This document shows, piece after piece, positions 36,030-45,574 of a DNA stretch of 64,000 nt. A model generated the notes under the pieces. It was given only the letters and a program-made list of their open reading frames with translations. It searched no databases and had not been told where the DNA came from. A program made the position numbers and the translations under genes. How positions within the stretch are numbered: position 1 is the stretch's first letter; each line of letters begins with the position of its first letter. The stretch lies in NCBI GenBank assembly GCA_947179485.1, contig OX359250.1, positions 43,532,600-43,596,599 of the forward strand. Direction: 5' to 3'. Source of the DNA: Allacma fusca (Eukaryota > Arthropoda > Collembola > Symphypleona > Sminthuridae).

Positions 36030-38309
36030 AGAGAGGTTGTGGGCTACTGAAACTAGGTTTCGGTAAAGGTAAAAGGATTGTTGTACCGTAACTGGTTTCG
36101 GTACAGAAAATGTCGTTGTGTTAAGCCGGGATACAGAACAGGTTTAGGACAAGGGGCGAGTTTAAACCATCATTTCGCAAGGAAATCTGGAACGTTCTGT
36201 CCACCCACTGCTGCCCGCCAAGTTTTAATTCTATTCTATTCTATTCTGTTTACAACTAATTCTTGTATATTCAAGTCCTATTATATTCTGCTAAAGGTTT
36301 GGCGAGGCTATTCAAGTCTATTCCTATTCCAACAAAATTAGATAATTCCTATTCTATTCCTATTCAAATTCTATTCATCAGCAATTAAAAACCGTGCGCT
36401 GAAAACTAGTGGATAAAACGCGCTGTATAAATATAACTACATTTTCTTTCACAATTCCAATTTCCAGGTCCTTGAATTATAACTTGCTATTGACAATGAT
36501 AATAAAATAACCGATATTTACCAAATTTACGAGCCACTTCCAGGCAGAAGAGAATTAAACGGGCGTATAAATAATTACTTGTACTTAACAATTTGGCAGT
36601 TAACAGGCCTGAATTAATACAGTAATGCCTACCCTCAAAATATATTTCAAGCTTTCAGGGTGGCGCCAGCCCCTTAGTAAAAAACCCTTGTCTGTACGTC
36701 CGTGCGGTATCTCAAAAACCGCTCCACGAATTTCAATGAAATTTATATTATAATTTTTTGAAAGAAATTCTGAAATTTAAAAAAAAACTCAAAATTCGTC
36801 CTACTTCGCGGTAAGGGAGCGTCTACAAATTACGTCAGCTCGATAGTGGGTCCAACATTTAGTTGAAGTCTGACACGCAGGTGGATGGGTGCTGTATACG
36901 AGCGAATGACATTATTACTGTCATCACTCATCAGCCTCATTTTATTACAAGGAGAGAATACGCACAAAAAATAAAATTGTATGGGATGACACCTCGAGTG
37001 TACAAATTAAATCTCTTTATGAAGTCGCATGTTTTCTCTGCTCGAAAATGTAGTTTCGCATATATTCTACAGTTAACTTGATTTTCGAGTGATTCAAGGA
37101 ACGGCAATAAATGGCAACTTCTATCATTCTATGATTAGCATCAATGCCATAATAGAATCAATGCCAGATGTATTAATCGATGCTAGTGCCTGTCAGTAAG
37201 CAAACATTTTATGTAAGAATCAAGATAACGCATTAAAATGTCAAGCGCATAAAACGATGGTGGATATCAGTGGCAAGTACTTCGTAAACTATGGGAAGAA
37301 GCTAATGTTTACAAAAAAGGATGAGTAGTTTTAAGTTTTTATTGATTATTATAATCCTCTCATCAGTGCATCTCAAAGATGATCTACAAAGATTAACAAC
37401 GCGACGGGAAAAAACAGCGACATGTCCATTGTATAAGTTATTACGAATAATAGTAACAATAATTCCTGACCACCTGACCCAGGACAAATCCAAACAGCAA
37501 CGTATACAATTCCGTTCAGTAAAGTTGAGTTCGGATTTTAGAATGTCTTGTTATGTTTAATTAAACATAAGTACTTCCTTCAGACTCGTCTGATTTTAAT
37601 ATACGAATCAATTCACAGCTAAATTCGCTACTTTTAAATTTTGGGACATTGTTCAATCGTAGCGTGTAAAGGTATGTGATGACATTTAGCAGGATGGGTG
37701 GGTCCAAGTATCACTAAATGACCATATATGATTTGAGGGTGAGTGATTGAGTAATTAATGCATTTTGTGCTGATGTAATATGTAGACGCTCCCTAAGTGA
37801 CGGCACCCTACTCGCATTATCGCGTATCGATGATTTTTACACATGTAATCAAAGGGCTTTAGTTATTTTTTTGTTTATGACATTCTCAGATGCTCAGATT
37901 TGAATAAGAATTTCACTGTTTTTACTATTCAATTCTAATCTTGGCATCAGGTGCATATTCTATTCTATTCTAGTCTGGGAGTTTCAAAAATCGAGCTATT
38001 CAATTCTATTCAATTTATTTCTGTATAAATTTCGGCAATTCTATTCAAATTCCTATTTTCCTATTCAAGTCGGAATAGAATAGGGCAGCAGTGTGTCCAC
38101 CGAAGAAATACACGTGATTTCGCTTATGAAATTTAGCGGTAACAAAATTCATCCAATTAGAGGCATTCTTGTTTCCCTAAACTAAACCGGTGTACATGAG
38201 AGTGTAGCCCGATTCTGTCAGGCAAGTTTCGGTACACATCAAAGTGAAAGTACTTTCACTGCCGGAACCTCCACCGAAACCTCAAAAAACGGTAGTCCAC
38301 AACCTCTCT
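36030..38309. mobile_element. Unclassified TIR element in the right arm of the Mutator-like element, with nested MITE
   Basis: Ends are inverted copies of AGAGAGGTTGTGGGCTAC (right end GGACTAC). The left TIR arm of the Mutator-like host (about 27886-27900) gives the empty site, so the target duplication is AAT, or AATA if the ends are drawn one base in. Both ends continue with a GGTTTCGG word, and the interior flanks carry irregular TTCTA/ATTCT pentamer tracts at 36235-36375 and 37925-38090. The interior contains the Harbinger-like MITE at 36815-37793. No transposase seen; the superfamily is open. Confidence 0.75.
36815..37793. mobile_element. Harbinger-like MITE, second copy (979 bp)
   Basis: Ends are inverted copies starting GGGAGCGTCTACAAATTACG, flanked by TAA at 36812-36814 and 37794-37796. 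They match the termini of the element at 26950-27716 with a few changes, while the interiors differ. It lies inside the element at 36030-38309. No transposase; the longest interior ORFs (72 and 79 codons) match nothing I know. Confidence 0.8.
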
Positions 38310-38366
38310 AATATTCTAAGTTCGAGCTACCTCTTGAGCAACCAGATGCTGTGTTTACGTCCTAGT

Positions 38367-39058
38367 TCGTCTTGATGATGATGGCAGTCGTCACTAATGT
38401 ACGTGACATGTTGAAGCATGGCGGTTAAAAAATGCGTTGATTTTTATTTTAAAGCATTTATTTTTGTTGGAATGAAATAAATACGAACCGCTATTCTTTT
38501 TTGTTTACTTTAACAGGCTAAAGATATGGTAACCAAGTGTTACTACAACTTAATCCTTTTCAAGTCAACACAAAATAATACCATTTAGATTACAAAGCAG
38601 AAAAAATTAAAATAGAGAGAAAAGAAATACCGTAATGTTAATGTATCTTGAATATTGGAATATGTGTGGTTAATTCAAATCAACTACCGTTTGCTTATTG
38701 TGTACGCCTTTGAATATTAGTATAGTTTGGCTAGTACGATCAGTCATCATCTTTTAACCACCACGATTAAATTTTAACTTTGGGTAGATGAACAAGTAGA
38801 ATTTAAGAGTAACTTTTTCGTCCACCAACACATGTCAGACATACAAGTCATTAAAATGATGTAGTAACTATCATACATTAACAGCGTTCTGGATTATTAA
38901 AAACAATTTGACCCTATCCTGGTCCATGGGTAAATAACCAATTTTTGTAAGCCAAGAGTGAATGTTTCACGTATAATAATCAAACATTATTCAAAAGTTT
39001 GAGAACAATTCTAAAATAGTAAAAGGAGAGGCTCCAGTTTTTAAAAAAACACCTAATA
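38367..39058. repeat. Unclassified repeat, copy B right part, and unassigned DNA
   Basis: 38367-38610 continues the repeat seen at 26588-26870 (shared blocks GTAACCAAGTGTTACTACAA and TTTAGATTACAAA). From 38640 to the gypsy insertion nothing is recognised. There is no plausible gene. Confidence 0.6.
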
Positions 39059-39062
39059 TTAT

Positions 39063-39579
39063 TGTAAGAGTAGGTTATGGTCATACCATGAAATCCTAAC
39101 TCCTGGATTATTTACTTATGTAATTGTCAGGAAATTGTAAATAATTGGAAATCGTGCTGATGAATGGAATGATTATGAATAAACGATTGAGTGTGATTTT
39201 ACATTAATCCGAAGACTAATTGTTTTTATTTATAATTGAAATCAAAAGGAAAAGGAAATGAAGATTAACAACTAAAAATAGGTGTTACTGGAATGACTCT
39301 CAGTTATTCACTGTCGAGTCTGGAAGAATCTTAAACTTAACAAGTGGCTACTTGAGCCTATTTTTACAATCTTAAGTCTAGACGTTACATCATAACGGAT
39401 GTAACGGGACGTTGACACTTGTCGGCTTTAGCCGATGGGAAGTGCTTACATTGCACCTTTACAATAAGTGTTTAAGTAACTTTGAACTGACTTAACCTAA
39501 GGTTGTGTATTTCACAACTTAATTAATTATTCATGTGAGACTTAATTAATTTATGTAATTTCTATATACATACCTAACA
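39063..39579 (-). repeat. 3' LTR of the gypsy element
   Basis: 517 bp, TGTTAGG...CTCTTACA on the element strand. It is preceded on that strand by GACCGACCGGGA, a weak polypurine tract. Confidence 0.92.
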
Positions 39580-39844
39580 TCCCGGTCGGTCGGGGAAAAT
39601 TTTGTCCCCAAAATTTAATAATTTGTATCTAAAATTCATATTGTGTTAGTACAATTGGTATGTATGTTTGAACAAAAGATAGGTAGAATAAAGAAGAGAT
39701 AGTTCAAAAAAAAAAAATTATTTTTGTGTTTTCTTTACGAGCTAGTACACATACTGTAATCATTTAAGGTGAAGGTGATAACAGGTGTAAAATCAATATT
39801 GTATTAGTACATCTTATCGTTATAAAATAAAAGTGAGCTTAAAT

Positions 39845-40829
39845 CTAGGCTGGAGTCCGGGCAGACAGCTGGTTGGATAAGTTGTTGAGGGCCACAATGG
39901 GTGGGTACGGGTCATTGTTGTGTGGGCGGGGATTATTGATGAAGTAGGCGCTGGGTAGGGCATGAGAGATTCGGGAGTTCTGACGGTTTCTTTGACGATA
40001 CCGGTAATAACAATATAAACCATATATAATTAAACCAAACCCAATGATGGTTGAAAGAGCGGTACTTGACAAGGTAAAAATACGGAGGAGAACTTGGGAA
40101 TCGCCCTCGCCAACGCCGATTTCCATCTTTGGAACCGGAAGAACGGGAAGAATGGGTTCCGGTGCCGTTTGCTTAGCATGCACAGGCGGAGAGAGGGTAG
40201 TAGTGAGAGTAACTGTCTGGCCGGGCTCATCCTTCTTATTCTGTAAAGAGAGAAAAGAATTATGAATAGATTTCCATTCTTCTAACATTTGAGTTATGTT
40301 AGCATCATAATTATTAACATCTTTGAATGGTTTTAAAGTGTCATCGTTAAAATCGTCAATCGTTATTGGTGAATTTATTAAAAGTCGTTTTTCGAGTGGG
40401 GAAGGAGTGGGCGGAGGAGGAGGGAGGGTCTCCGAGTCAATTTTAGGAATTTCTGGAAAGGTGTTGGAGCGGGAAGGAATAAAATCCAAGATTTTACTAA
40501 TAATTGGTGGGGCTACCATAAGAGCAGCTCCAGCAGCCATAACTTTGACTGCATTATTTTTCTTGGCAGGGGCAGCCTGCATGGTAAGATCAAAATTTTT
40601 GTTACCGTTTTGAGCCATGGAAGGTAATGATTGGATACTGACTGACCGTTGTAGGGGTACCATCTTGTGCATTGAATTGGTCCGGGCCATGTTGAGTTTT
40701 GTTCCGGCACCGGTGATCTTGGATAGATTGGGGAGGCTTCCCCAAATGCCTAGTGGAGCACTTTCACAAGCGAAAATAAAAAGAAAAATCATAATTATTA
40801 GGGTTGAAAAGTTGACGGGGCTTCCACGA
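39845..40829 (-). CDS. Envelope-like ORF of the gypsy element (coding part of a 664-codon open frame)
   Basis: The frame is open from 41839 to 39845 (664 codons), but the convincing part starts near 40829. It has a hydrophobic signal-like segment (STLIIMIFLFIFACESAPLG), a middle hydrophobic stretch (VMAAGAALMVAPPIISKIL), a Pro-rich spacer, and a C-terminal membrane segment (LSTIIGFGLIIYGLYCYYRY) followed by a basic tail. This is the layout of a single-pass envelope-type glycoprotein. No sequence similarity to a named envelope family is recognised. The true start is unclear; it may be a spliced or internally initiated product, or the whole 664-codon frame. The upstream 320 codons overlap the next ORF in another frame. 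Confidence 0.6.
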
Positions 40830-41757
40830 ATTCCCCTTGTTCGTTGAGAACGAGTTCCGGGTAGATTCGGTGAGGTTGATGGAGAGGAGTGAGTTGTATT
40901 GTTTCCATTATCGGTTGGGGTCTGAGGTCGATCACCGTCCCAGTCGTCTGAGTCCATTGCGGCGGCGGCTTGACATGCGTCGTACCAGTCATCATATGAG
41001 TCGTTGGCAGGGGGCCGGGCGTCAGAGTTGGGAGAGGGCGAGTTTGGCAAACTGTCGTCATCACTTCCGGTGAAGTCACTTTCGGAAGTGAAGGTATATG
41101 TACAGGGCCTTGTTGAGGCGGCTGGGCGAGAGGGTTTTGTATGGGGTCCGGTGGGGCTGTTGTCAGGAGCTGTTGAGGCAATGTCAGAGTAGGGCCTTGA
41201 CGTGGCCCGTGTTTCTTGATCCAATTGGATCGGCGGGTTTGGATTGCACAAATGTTGGCTGATTCCAAACATGCCCGAGATATTTGTTCGAACCGAATTT
41301 GCGGATCGATGGAAATAACGGGCGTCGCTGAGACGTAATTCGGTGGGGCGTCGCGTAGTTGAAGGAGAAATTCGTTCCACATTTGGGATTGTTTCACTGT
41401 TGCCTGGAAGTAAGTTGCGCTCAACTGGTCCAGAAGAGAGGGAATTTGGTCCGGCAATACAATTCCCACAGCAACATGGCGGAAGGTCCTCTTCAGAATA
41501 GGAATTGAGGAGTCGTAACAACTGAGTTCGTTCCCAGACGCGTCGGCAAATTGATAGGGAAATATTTGAACTGTGCAAATGGATACTGGGCAACAGATTA
41601 GCGTGTCCGGGGTTCCGGGGAGATAAACTTTGATTAATTCCGTCCAGGGGTTGTCGGAGAGTCGAATGGCAGGATTGATGCCCAGAGTTGTCGGGTATTG
41701 GACAATGCCTGGCACATAAGGGTACACAGGCGGGGACTGGGGATTGTTGCTGGTCAT
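40798..41757 (-). CDS. ORF3 of the gypsy element, 319 aa, function unknown
   Basis: It starts 8 bases after the pol stop codon and ends inside the start of the envelope-like frame. It has no signal peptide or membrane segment. The first 180 residues look globular (IKVYLPGTPDTLICCPVSIC, MWNEFLLQLRDAP); the rest is Pro/Thr/Gln-rich. I do not recognise a family. It could be the N-terminal part of an envelope-type product made by frameshift or splicing, or a separate accessory protein. The competing frame is also fully open across this region. Confidence 0.6.
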   Translation of the reverse strand: MTSNNPQSPPVYPYVPGIVQYPTTLGINPAIRLSDNPWTELIKVYLPGTPDTLICCPVSICTVQIFPYQFADASGNELSCYDSSIPILKRTFRHVAVGIVLPDQIPSLLDQLSATYFQATVKQSQMWNEFLLQLRDAPPNYVSATPVISIDPQIRFEQISRACLESANICAIQTRRSNWIKKHGPRQGPTLTLPQQLLTTAPPDPIQNPLAQPPQQGPVHIPSLPKVTSPEVMTTVCQTRPLPTLTPGPLPTTHMMTGTTHVKPPPQWTQTTGTVIDLRPQPIMETIQLTPLHQPHRIYPELVLNEQGEFVEAPSTFQP

Positions 41758-41762
41758 TGTGG

Positions 41763-44700
41763 TCAGACATGGGAAAATGTAACTTTCTTTGTTTTATTTC
41801 GTAAACGTGTGGAACGTCGAACAGTATGATTGCTATCAACTTGTTGGGGAGATTTGAGAATTGATTTTAACTTTGTGGAGTGATAACCAAAAGTTTGAGG
41901 CGAGAAGTTTGGAGGAGGAGAAGTTAAACGCTTAACTGGACGGTCTTCAGAAGAAGTGGACGGTTGTAGTTTCATTTTGCGTGAAGGACGTGTGGAAGGT
42001 TTACGGATGGGAGAAGGGAGAGAGGAATCGGAGTTTGGGGTGTCGGAGGGAAATTGTGTCAACCAAGCGTCAAATTCGTGCTGGTCTTCCGTAGTATATA
42101 CATACTCGGGATGAATAATGCCATCCCCCAAATCAATTTTTATGAGCTTGAGTTGGGAGAGGTGACACTTAATACTAGGTCTAAGCTTAGTAGAGGGAAA
42201 GGTTAAAACTAAGTCAGCATTATTGTTCTTATCAATATAAGTTATGGTATAAGGTCCAACCCAACGACAAAGAAGTTTGTCAGACAAACCAATTTTTCGC
42301 TGAGGGAGATAAAATCGAACGTGGGAACCAACTTTAAACTCTAAGGGTTGATACATAGCATCAAATCGTTCTTTGGCTTGTAATTGAGCCTTTTTAATTA
42401 ACTGGGATATTCTTTGGTGCATAATTTTGACCTGAGAAGCGCTGAGCTGAGTTATTTGCAATAGTGTATTTGGAATGGAGTTGAGTAGAGGGGCTGGAGG
42501 AGCTCTACCGAAAAATGCTTGAAAAGTGGAAATTTTTGTAACAGAATGCTCGGAAGTATTATATGCAGTGATCACATACGGTACAAAAATGTCCCAATCT
42601 AACTGATTGTCCGAAACAAATTTGCTGAGCATAATTGCGAGAGTTTGATTTAATCTCTCTACAATTCCGTGGGAACGGGGGTGAAAGGGCATACTTACAT
42701 TATGGGTAATATTAAACCGTTTTAATAATTCTTGTAGAGTTGCAGATTTGAACTCCGCAGCTCCGTCGGAAATTAATATAGACATGCCTGGAAATGTTAA
42801 GATAAAAGATTCCAAATGCATGGCTATATGAGCAGCTTCTCTGTTTGGAAGGAGTGAGGTATGTACCCATTTGGTAAAGAAGTCGGTGAGGACGAGTACA
42901 TATTTATTGCCTCTTGGAGTTTCACGAAAGGGGCCTAATAAATCCATAGCATATGTGCTTGCTGGAATTTTTATGGGAATGTTTTTCAAACTGTCCATAC
43001 GTAATTTGGTGAGGTGCTGGCGACTTTGGCACTCTGGGCAATGAGTACAGTGCTTAAATGTGTCTGATGTAATTGATCTCCACCAATAAAATGGACGGAG
43101 ACGTGCCAAAGTCCGCTGAAAATTCAAATGACCTCCAAGGGGATGATTGTGAGCATTTTGTAACACGATGGGAATCATAGCTTTAGGTATGACTAAAAGT
43201 TTAGGATTGCGGGGATTAAATTGAATAAAATAAATACCATCATCATTGGGAATTAATTTGGAGCGCTTTTTCTGCAATAATTTATTTAAAGTATGATCAA
43301 TAGCTTGAGCATGCTTTAAATCAGCAGGATTAATGAGAGGTATTGCTGGGAGTGGATTGGGGCTGGATGTTGGAGATTGGGCTGAAAGACCTGGAATTGT
43401 AAGATCATCCTCCGTGTCTTTTGTAGTAGAAAGAGCGTAGGGGCAACGCGAGACACCATCTACGTTCCTATGAAGGGTACCTTTCTTATACCTAATTACA
43501 TAGCGAAATTGCTCTAAAATTACAGCCATACGAGTTAGTCGGGCGGTGGGATTACGTTGGCATTTTAAATAACATAAAGCATGATGATCAGTAACAATTA
43601 TGAAAGGTTTGAGATATAAAAATTCTCGAAGCTTTCGTGTGGCAAATACTACGGCTAAACATTCTTTTTCGGTAGCACCCCAATTTTTCTCAGCTGGAGT
43701 CAAAGCTCTGGAAATAAAATAAATTGGGTGTTCGCCGTCTTCAAATTGTTGATGTAAAATGCCAGCTATGGCTAAATTACTTGCATCCGTATATAAAATA
43801 CATGGGAGTGTGGGATCATAGTGTCTAAGGACCGGAGCTGTGCATAGCGCATTTTTGAGAGTCAAAAATGCCTTATCACAGTCTGGGCTCCAATGATAAA
43901 GAGAATGTTTCTTCAATAAACCTTGGAGAGGAGCAGCTATTTGAGCAAAGTTCCAAATAAATCTGCGATAATAACCTATAGTGCCTAAAAATTTACGTAG
44001 AGTTTCTAAATTATTAGGTTTGGGCTGTTGCATAATTGCAGCCACTTTTGCTGATTCAGTGGATAAACCTTTTTGGGACAAAAAGAATCCAAAGACTACA
44101 TGTTCTTGCATACCAAAGAAACACTTTTTGGGATTCATGCGAAAATTAACTTTAGCTAAGCGTTGAAACACAAGTTCTATGGCGACCAGGTGAGACGGAA
44201 AGTCTTTACTATAGGGTATAATGTCATCGATATAAGATACAGCGTGCGTGTATCTTAAAGTACCGAGAGTACGAGCAGCTAGCCTTTGAAAGTAGGCGGG
44301 GGCATTTTTCAGACCAAAACATACACGTAGGTACATATATAGTCCGAATTCAGTGACAATAGCAGTTAAATGCTGATCATCCGGGTGGATGAGGGCTTGA
44401 TAATAACCGCTAAATAAATCTAAGGGAGAAAAATACGCAGCACTTCGTAACTGAAAAAGCAAGTCATCAATCCTTGGGAGAGGAAATATTTCGTCGATTG
44501 TGATTTTATTTAGTTTTTGAAAATCACAGACGAGTCGCCATTTACCTAATTTTTGGCGGACTAAAAATACAGGGGTGGAATAATTGGAATTTTCACAGGG
44601 AACAATTATGCCTGCTTGAATTAATTTATCTAATTCTTGCTTTAAAATCTCACGCTCCGTGGTGCTCAAGCGATACGGTTTAGCTTGAACTGGAGTGTCA

Positions 44701-45554
44701 GAATTTAATTTAATTCTCATGGGGGGCAGGGTACAAACTTGAAGATCCATAAGCGTCCACGCAAATAAATATGAATATTTATTGAGGAGACTCATGATCG
44801 AGGCGCGTTCAGCTGGCCTTAATTTGGGATTAATATTTAAGGATTGAATTTGTTCGGGAGTAAAAGGGGTTGGATTTTGAGGAATTACCGGGACTGTGTT
44901 TAAGCTTTGGGTAAAATCATAGCGTTGAGCATGACCTAAAAGAGTATCAGCGGGAATAATCTGGGTAGATGTGGAAATGTTTGTGGCTAGCAAAACATTT
45001 TTCGCTGGGTTGATGACGGGAGGAAAGATAACTTTGTATTGTTTTTCGATGAGTGGATGAGGGTTGAAAAATGTCGTGTGAGACGTGAGCAGTGGAGTAG
45101 TAGGTACATACATTTGGTGTCGTGGGGGAAGTTGTATAGTAAATAATGTTTTGACGGGAGAGGAACAGCCGCACTCAGACGAGCAAGTGGCTGAGTATGC
45201 ATGCTTACGAAAGTAATGACATACGTGAGAGTTGTATAGGGAGTTGGAGTTCAGATGTATATGAAAGTCGAATTGTGTAATAAACTTACAGCCAAGAATG
45301 AGTGGAGGAGTGAGCGTTTCAAGGACATGGGCTTCTGTTGTGTAAAAGTAGTTATCAAGTTGGAACGTTAAGGAGGCTATATGGGACGTAGGAATGCGAG
45401 CCTTATCGGCTGTGATAACAAATCTTTGTGGGCAAGGAGTGATGACTGCACTGGAGGGGATGTGATTCTTTTGTATTAAATTATGAGAAGCGCCTGTATC
45501 AATTAATGCATCAATGGATACATCGTCAAAATAACACATGATATACGGGCACAT
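41763..45554 (-). CDS. Ty3/gypsy Pol polyprotein (1,263 aa)
   Basis: Domain order fits Ty3/gypsy. An aspartic protease active site ALIDTGASHN is at residue 19. Reverse transcriptase follows with LDLFSGYYQ and YIDD near 441. RNase H has LYTDASNLAIAG near 590. The integrase has an HHCC zinc finger (HPLGGHLNFQ...CTHCPECQ), first Asp in AMDLLGPF, second Asp in LISDGAAEF near 928, and Glu in HGIVERLNQTL. A GPY/F-type module (RWVGPYTI) comes after. All catalytic residues are present. It lies 20 bases after the gag stop, in a different frame, so expression needs frameshift, readthrough or reinitiation. Its stop overlaps the 3' open frame by 77 nt. Confidence 0.95.
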   Translation of the reverse strand: MCPYIMCYFDDVSIDALIDTGASHNLIQKNHIPSSAVITPCPQRFVITADKARIPTSHIASLTFQLDNYFYTTEAHVLETLTPPLILGCKFITQFDFHIHLNSNSLYNSHVCHYFRKHAYSATCSSECGCSSPVKTLFTIQLPPRHQMYVPTTPLLTSHTTFFNPHPLIEKQYKVIFPPVINPAKNVLLATNISTSTQIIPADTLLGHAQRYDFTQSLNTVPVIPQNPTPFTPEQIQSLNINPKLRPAERASIMSLLNKYSYLFAWTLMDLQVCTLPPMRIKLNSDTPVQAKPYRLSTTEREILKQELDKLIQAGIIVPCENSNYSTPVFLVRQKLGKWRLVCDFQKLNKITIDEIFPLPRIDDLLFQLRSAAYFSPLDLFSGYYQALIHPDDQHLTAIVTEFGLYMYLRVCFGLKNAPAYFQRLAARTLGTLRYTHAVSYIDDIIPYSKDFPSHLVAIELVFQRLAKVNFRMNPKKCFFGMQEHVVFGFFLSQKGLSTESAKVAAIMQQPKPNNLETLRKFLGTIGYYRRFIWNFAQIAAPLQGLLKKHSLYHWSPDCDKAFLTLKNALCTAPVLRHYDPTLPCILYTDASNLAIAGILHQQFEDGEHPIYFISRALTPAEKNWGATEKECLAVVFATRKLREFLYLKPFIIVTDHHALCYLKCQRNPTARLTRMAVILEQFRYVIRYKKGTLHRNVDGVSRCPYALSTTKDTEDDLTIPGLSAQSPTSSPNPLPAIPLINPADLKHAQAIDHTLNKLLQKKRSKLIPNDDGIYFIQFNPRNPKLLVIPKAMIPIVLQNAHNHPLGGHLNFQRTLARLRPFYWWRSITSDTFKHCTHCPECQSRQHLTKLRMDSLKNIPIKIPASTYAMDLLGPFRETPRGNKYVLVLTDFFTKWVHTSLLPNREAAHIAMHLESFILTFPGMSILISDGAAEFKSATLQELLKRFNITHNVSMPFHPRSHGIVERLNQTLAIMLSKFVSDNQLDWDIFVPYVITAYNTSEHSVTKISTFQAFFGRAPPAPLLNSIPNTLLQITQLSASQVKIMHQRISQLIKKAQLQAKERFDAMYQPLEFKVGSHVRFYLPQRKIGLSDKLLCRWVGPYTITYIDKNNNADLVLTFPSTKLRPSIKCHLSQLKLIKIDLGDGIIHPEYVYTTEDQHEFDAWLTQFPSDTPNSDSSLPSPIRKPSTRPSRKMKLQPSTSSEDRPVKRLTSPPPNFSPQTFGYHSTKLKSILKSPQQVDSNHTVRRSTRLRNKTKKVTFSHV

Positions 45555-45574
45555 GGATGAAGCGGGTGACAGAT

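Larger units (their letters stand above)
27832..38366. mobile_element. Mutator-like long-TIR element (about 650 bp without inserts) hosting several insertions
   Basis: Both ends read ACTAGGACGTAAA outward-in and are flanked by the 9-bp direct repeat TCGTCTTGA at 27823-27831 and 38367-38375. The uninterrupted copy at 26605-26620 confirms the empty target. A 9-bp duplication plus long TIRs (about 240 bp per arm) is typical of Mutator-like elements. The left arm is 27832-27961 plus 35564-35690; the right arm is about 35850-36029 plus 38313-38366. The left arm is interrupted by the hAT/BEL nest and the right arm by the element at 36030-38309. Removing both inserts leaves about 650 bp without coding capacity. 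Confidence 0.85.
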
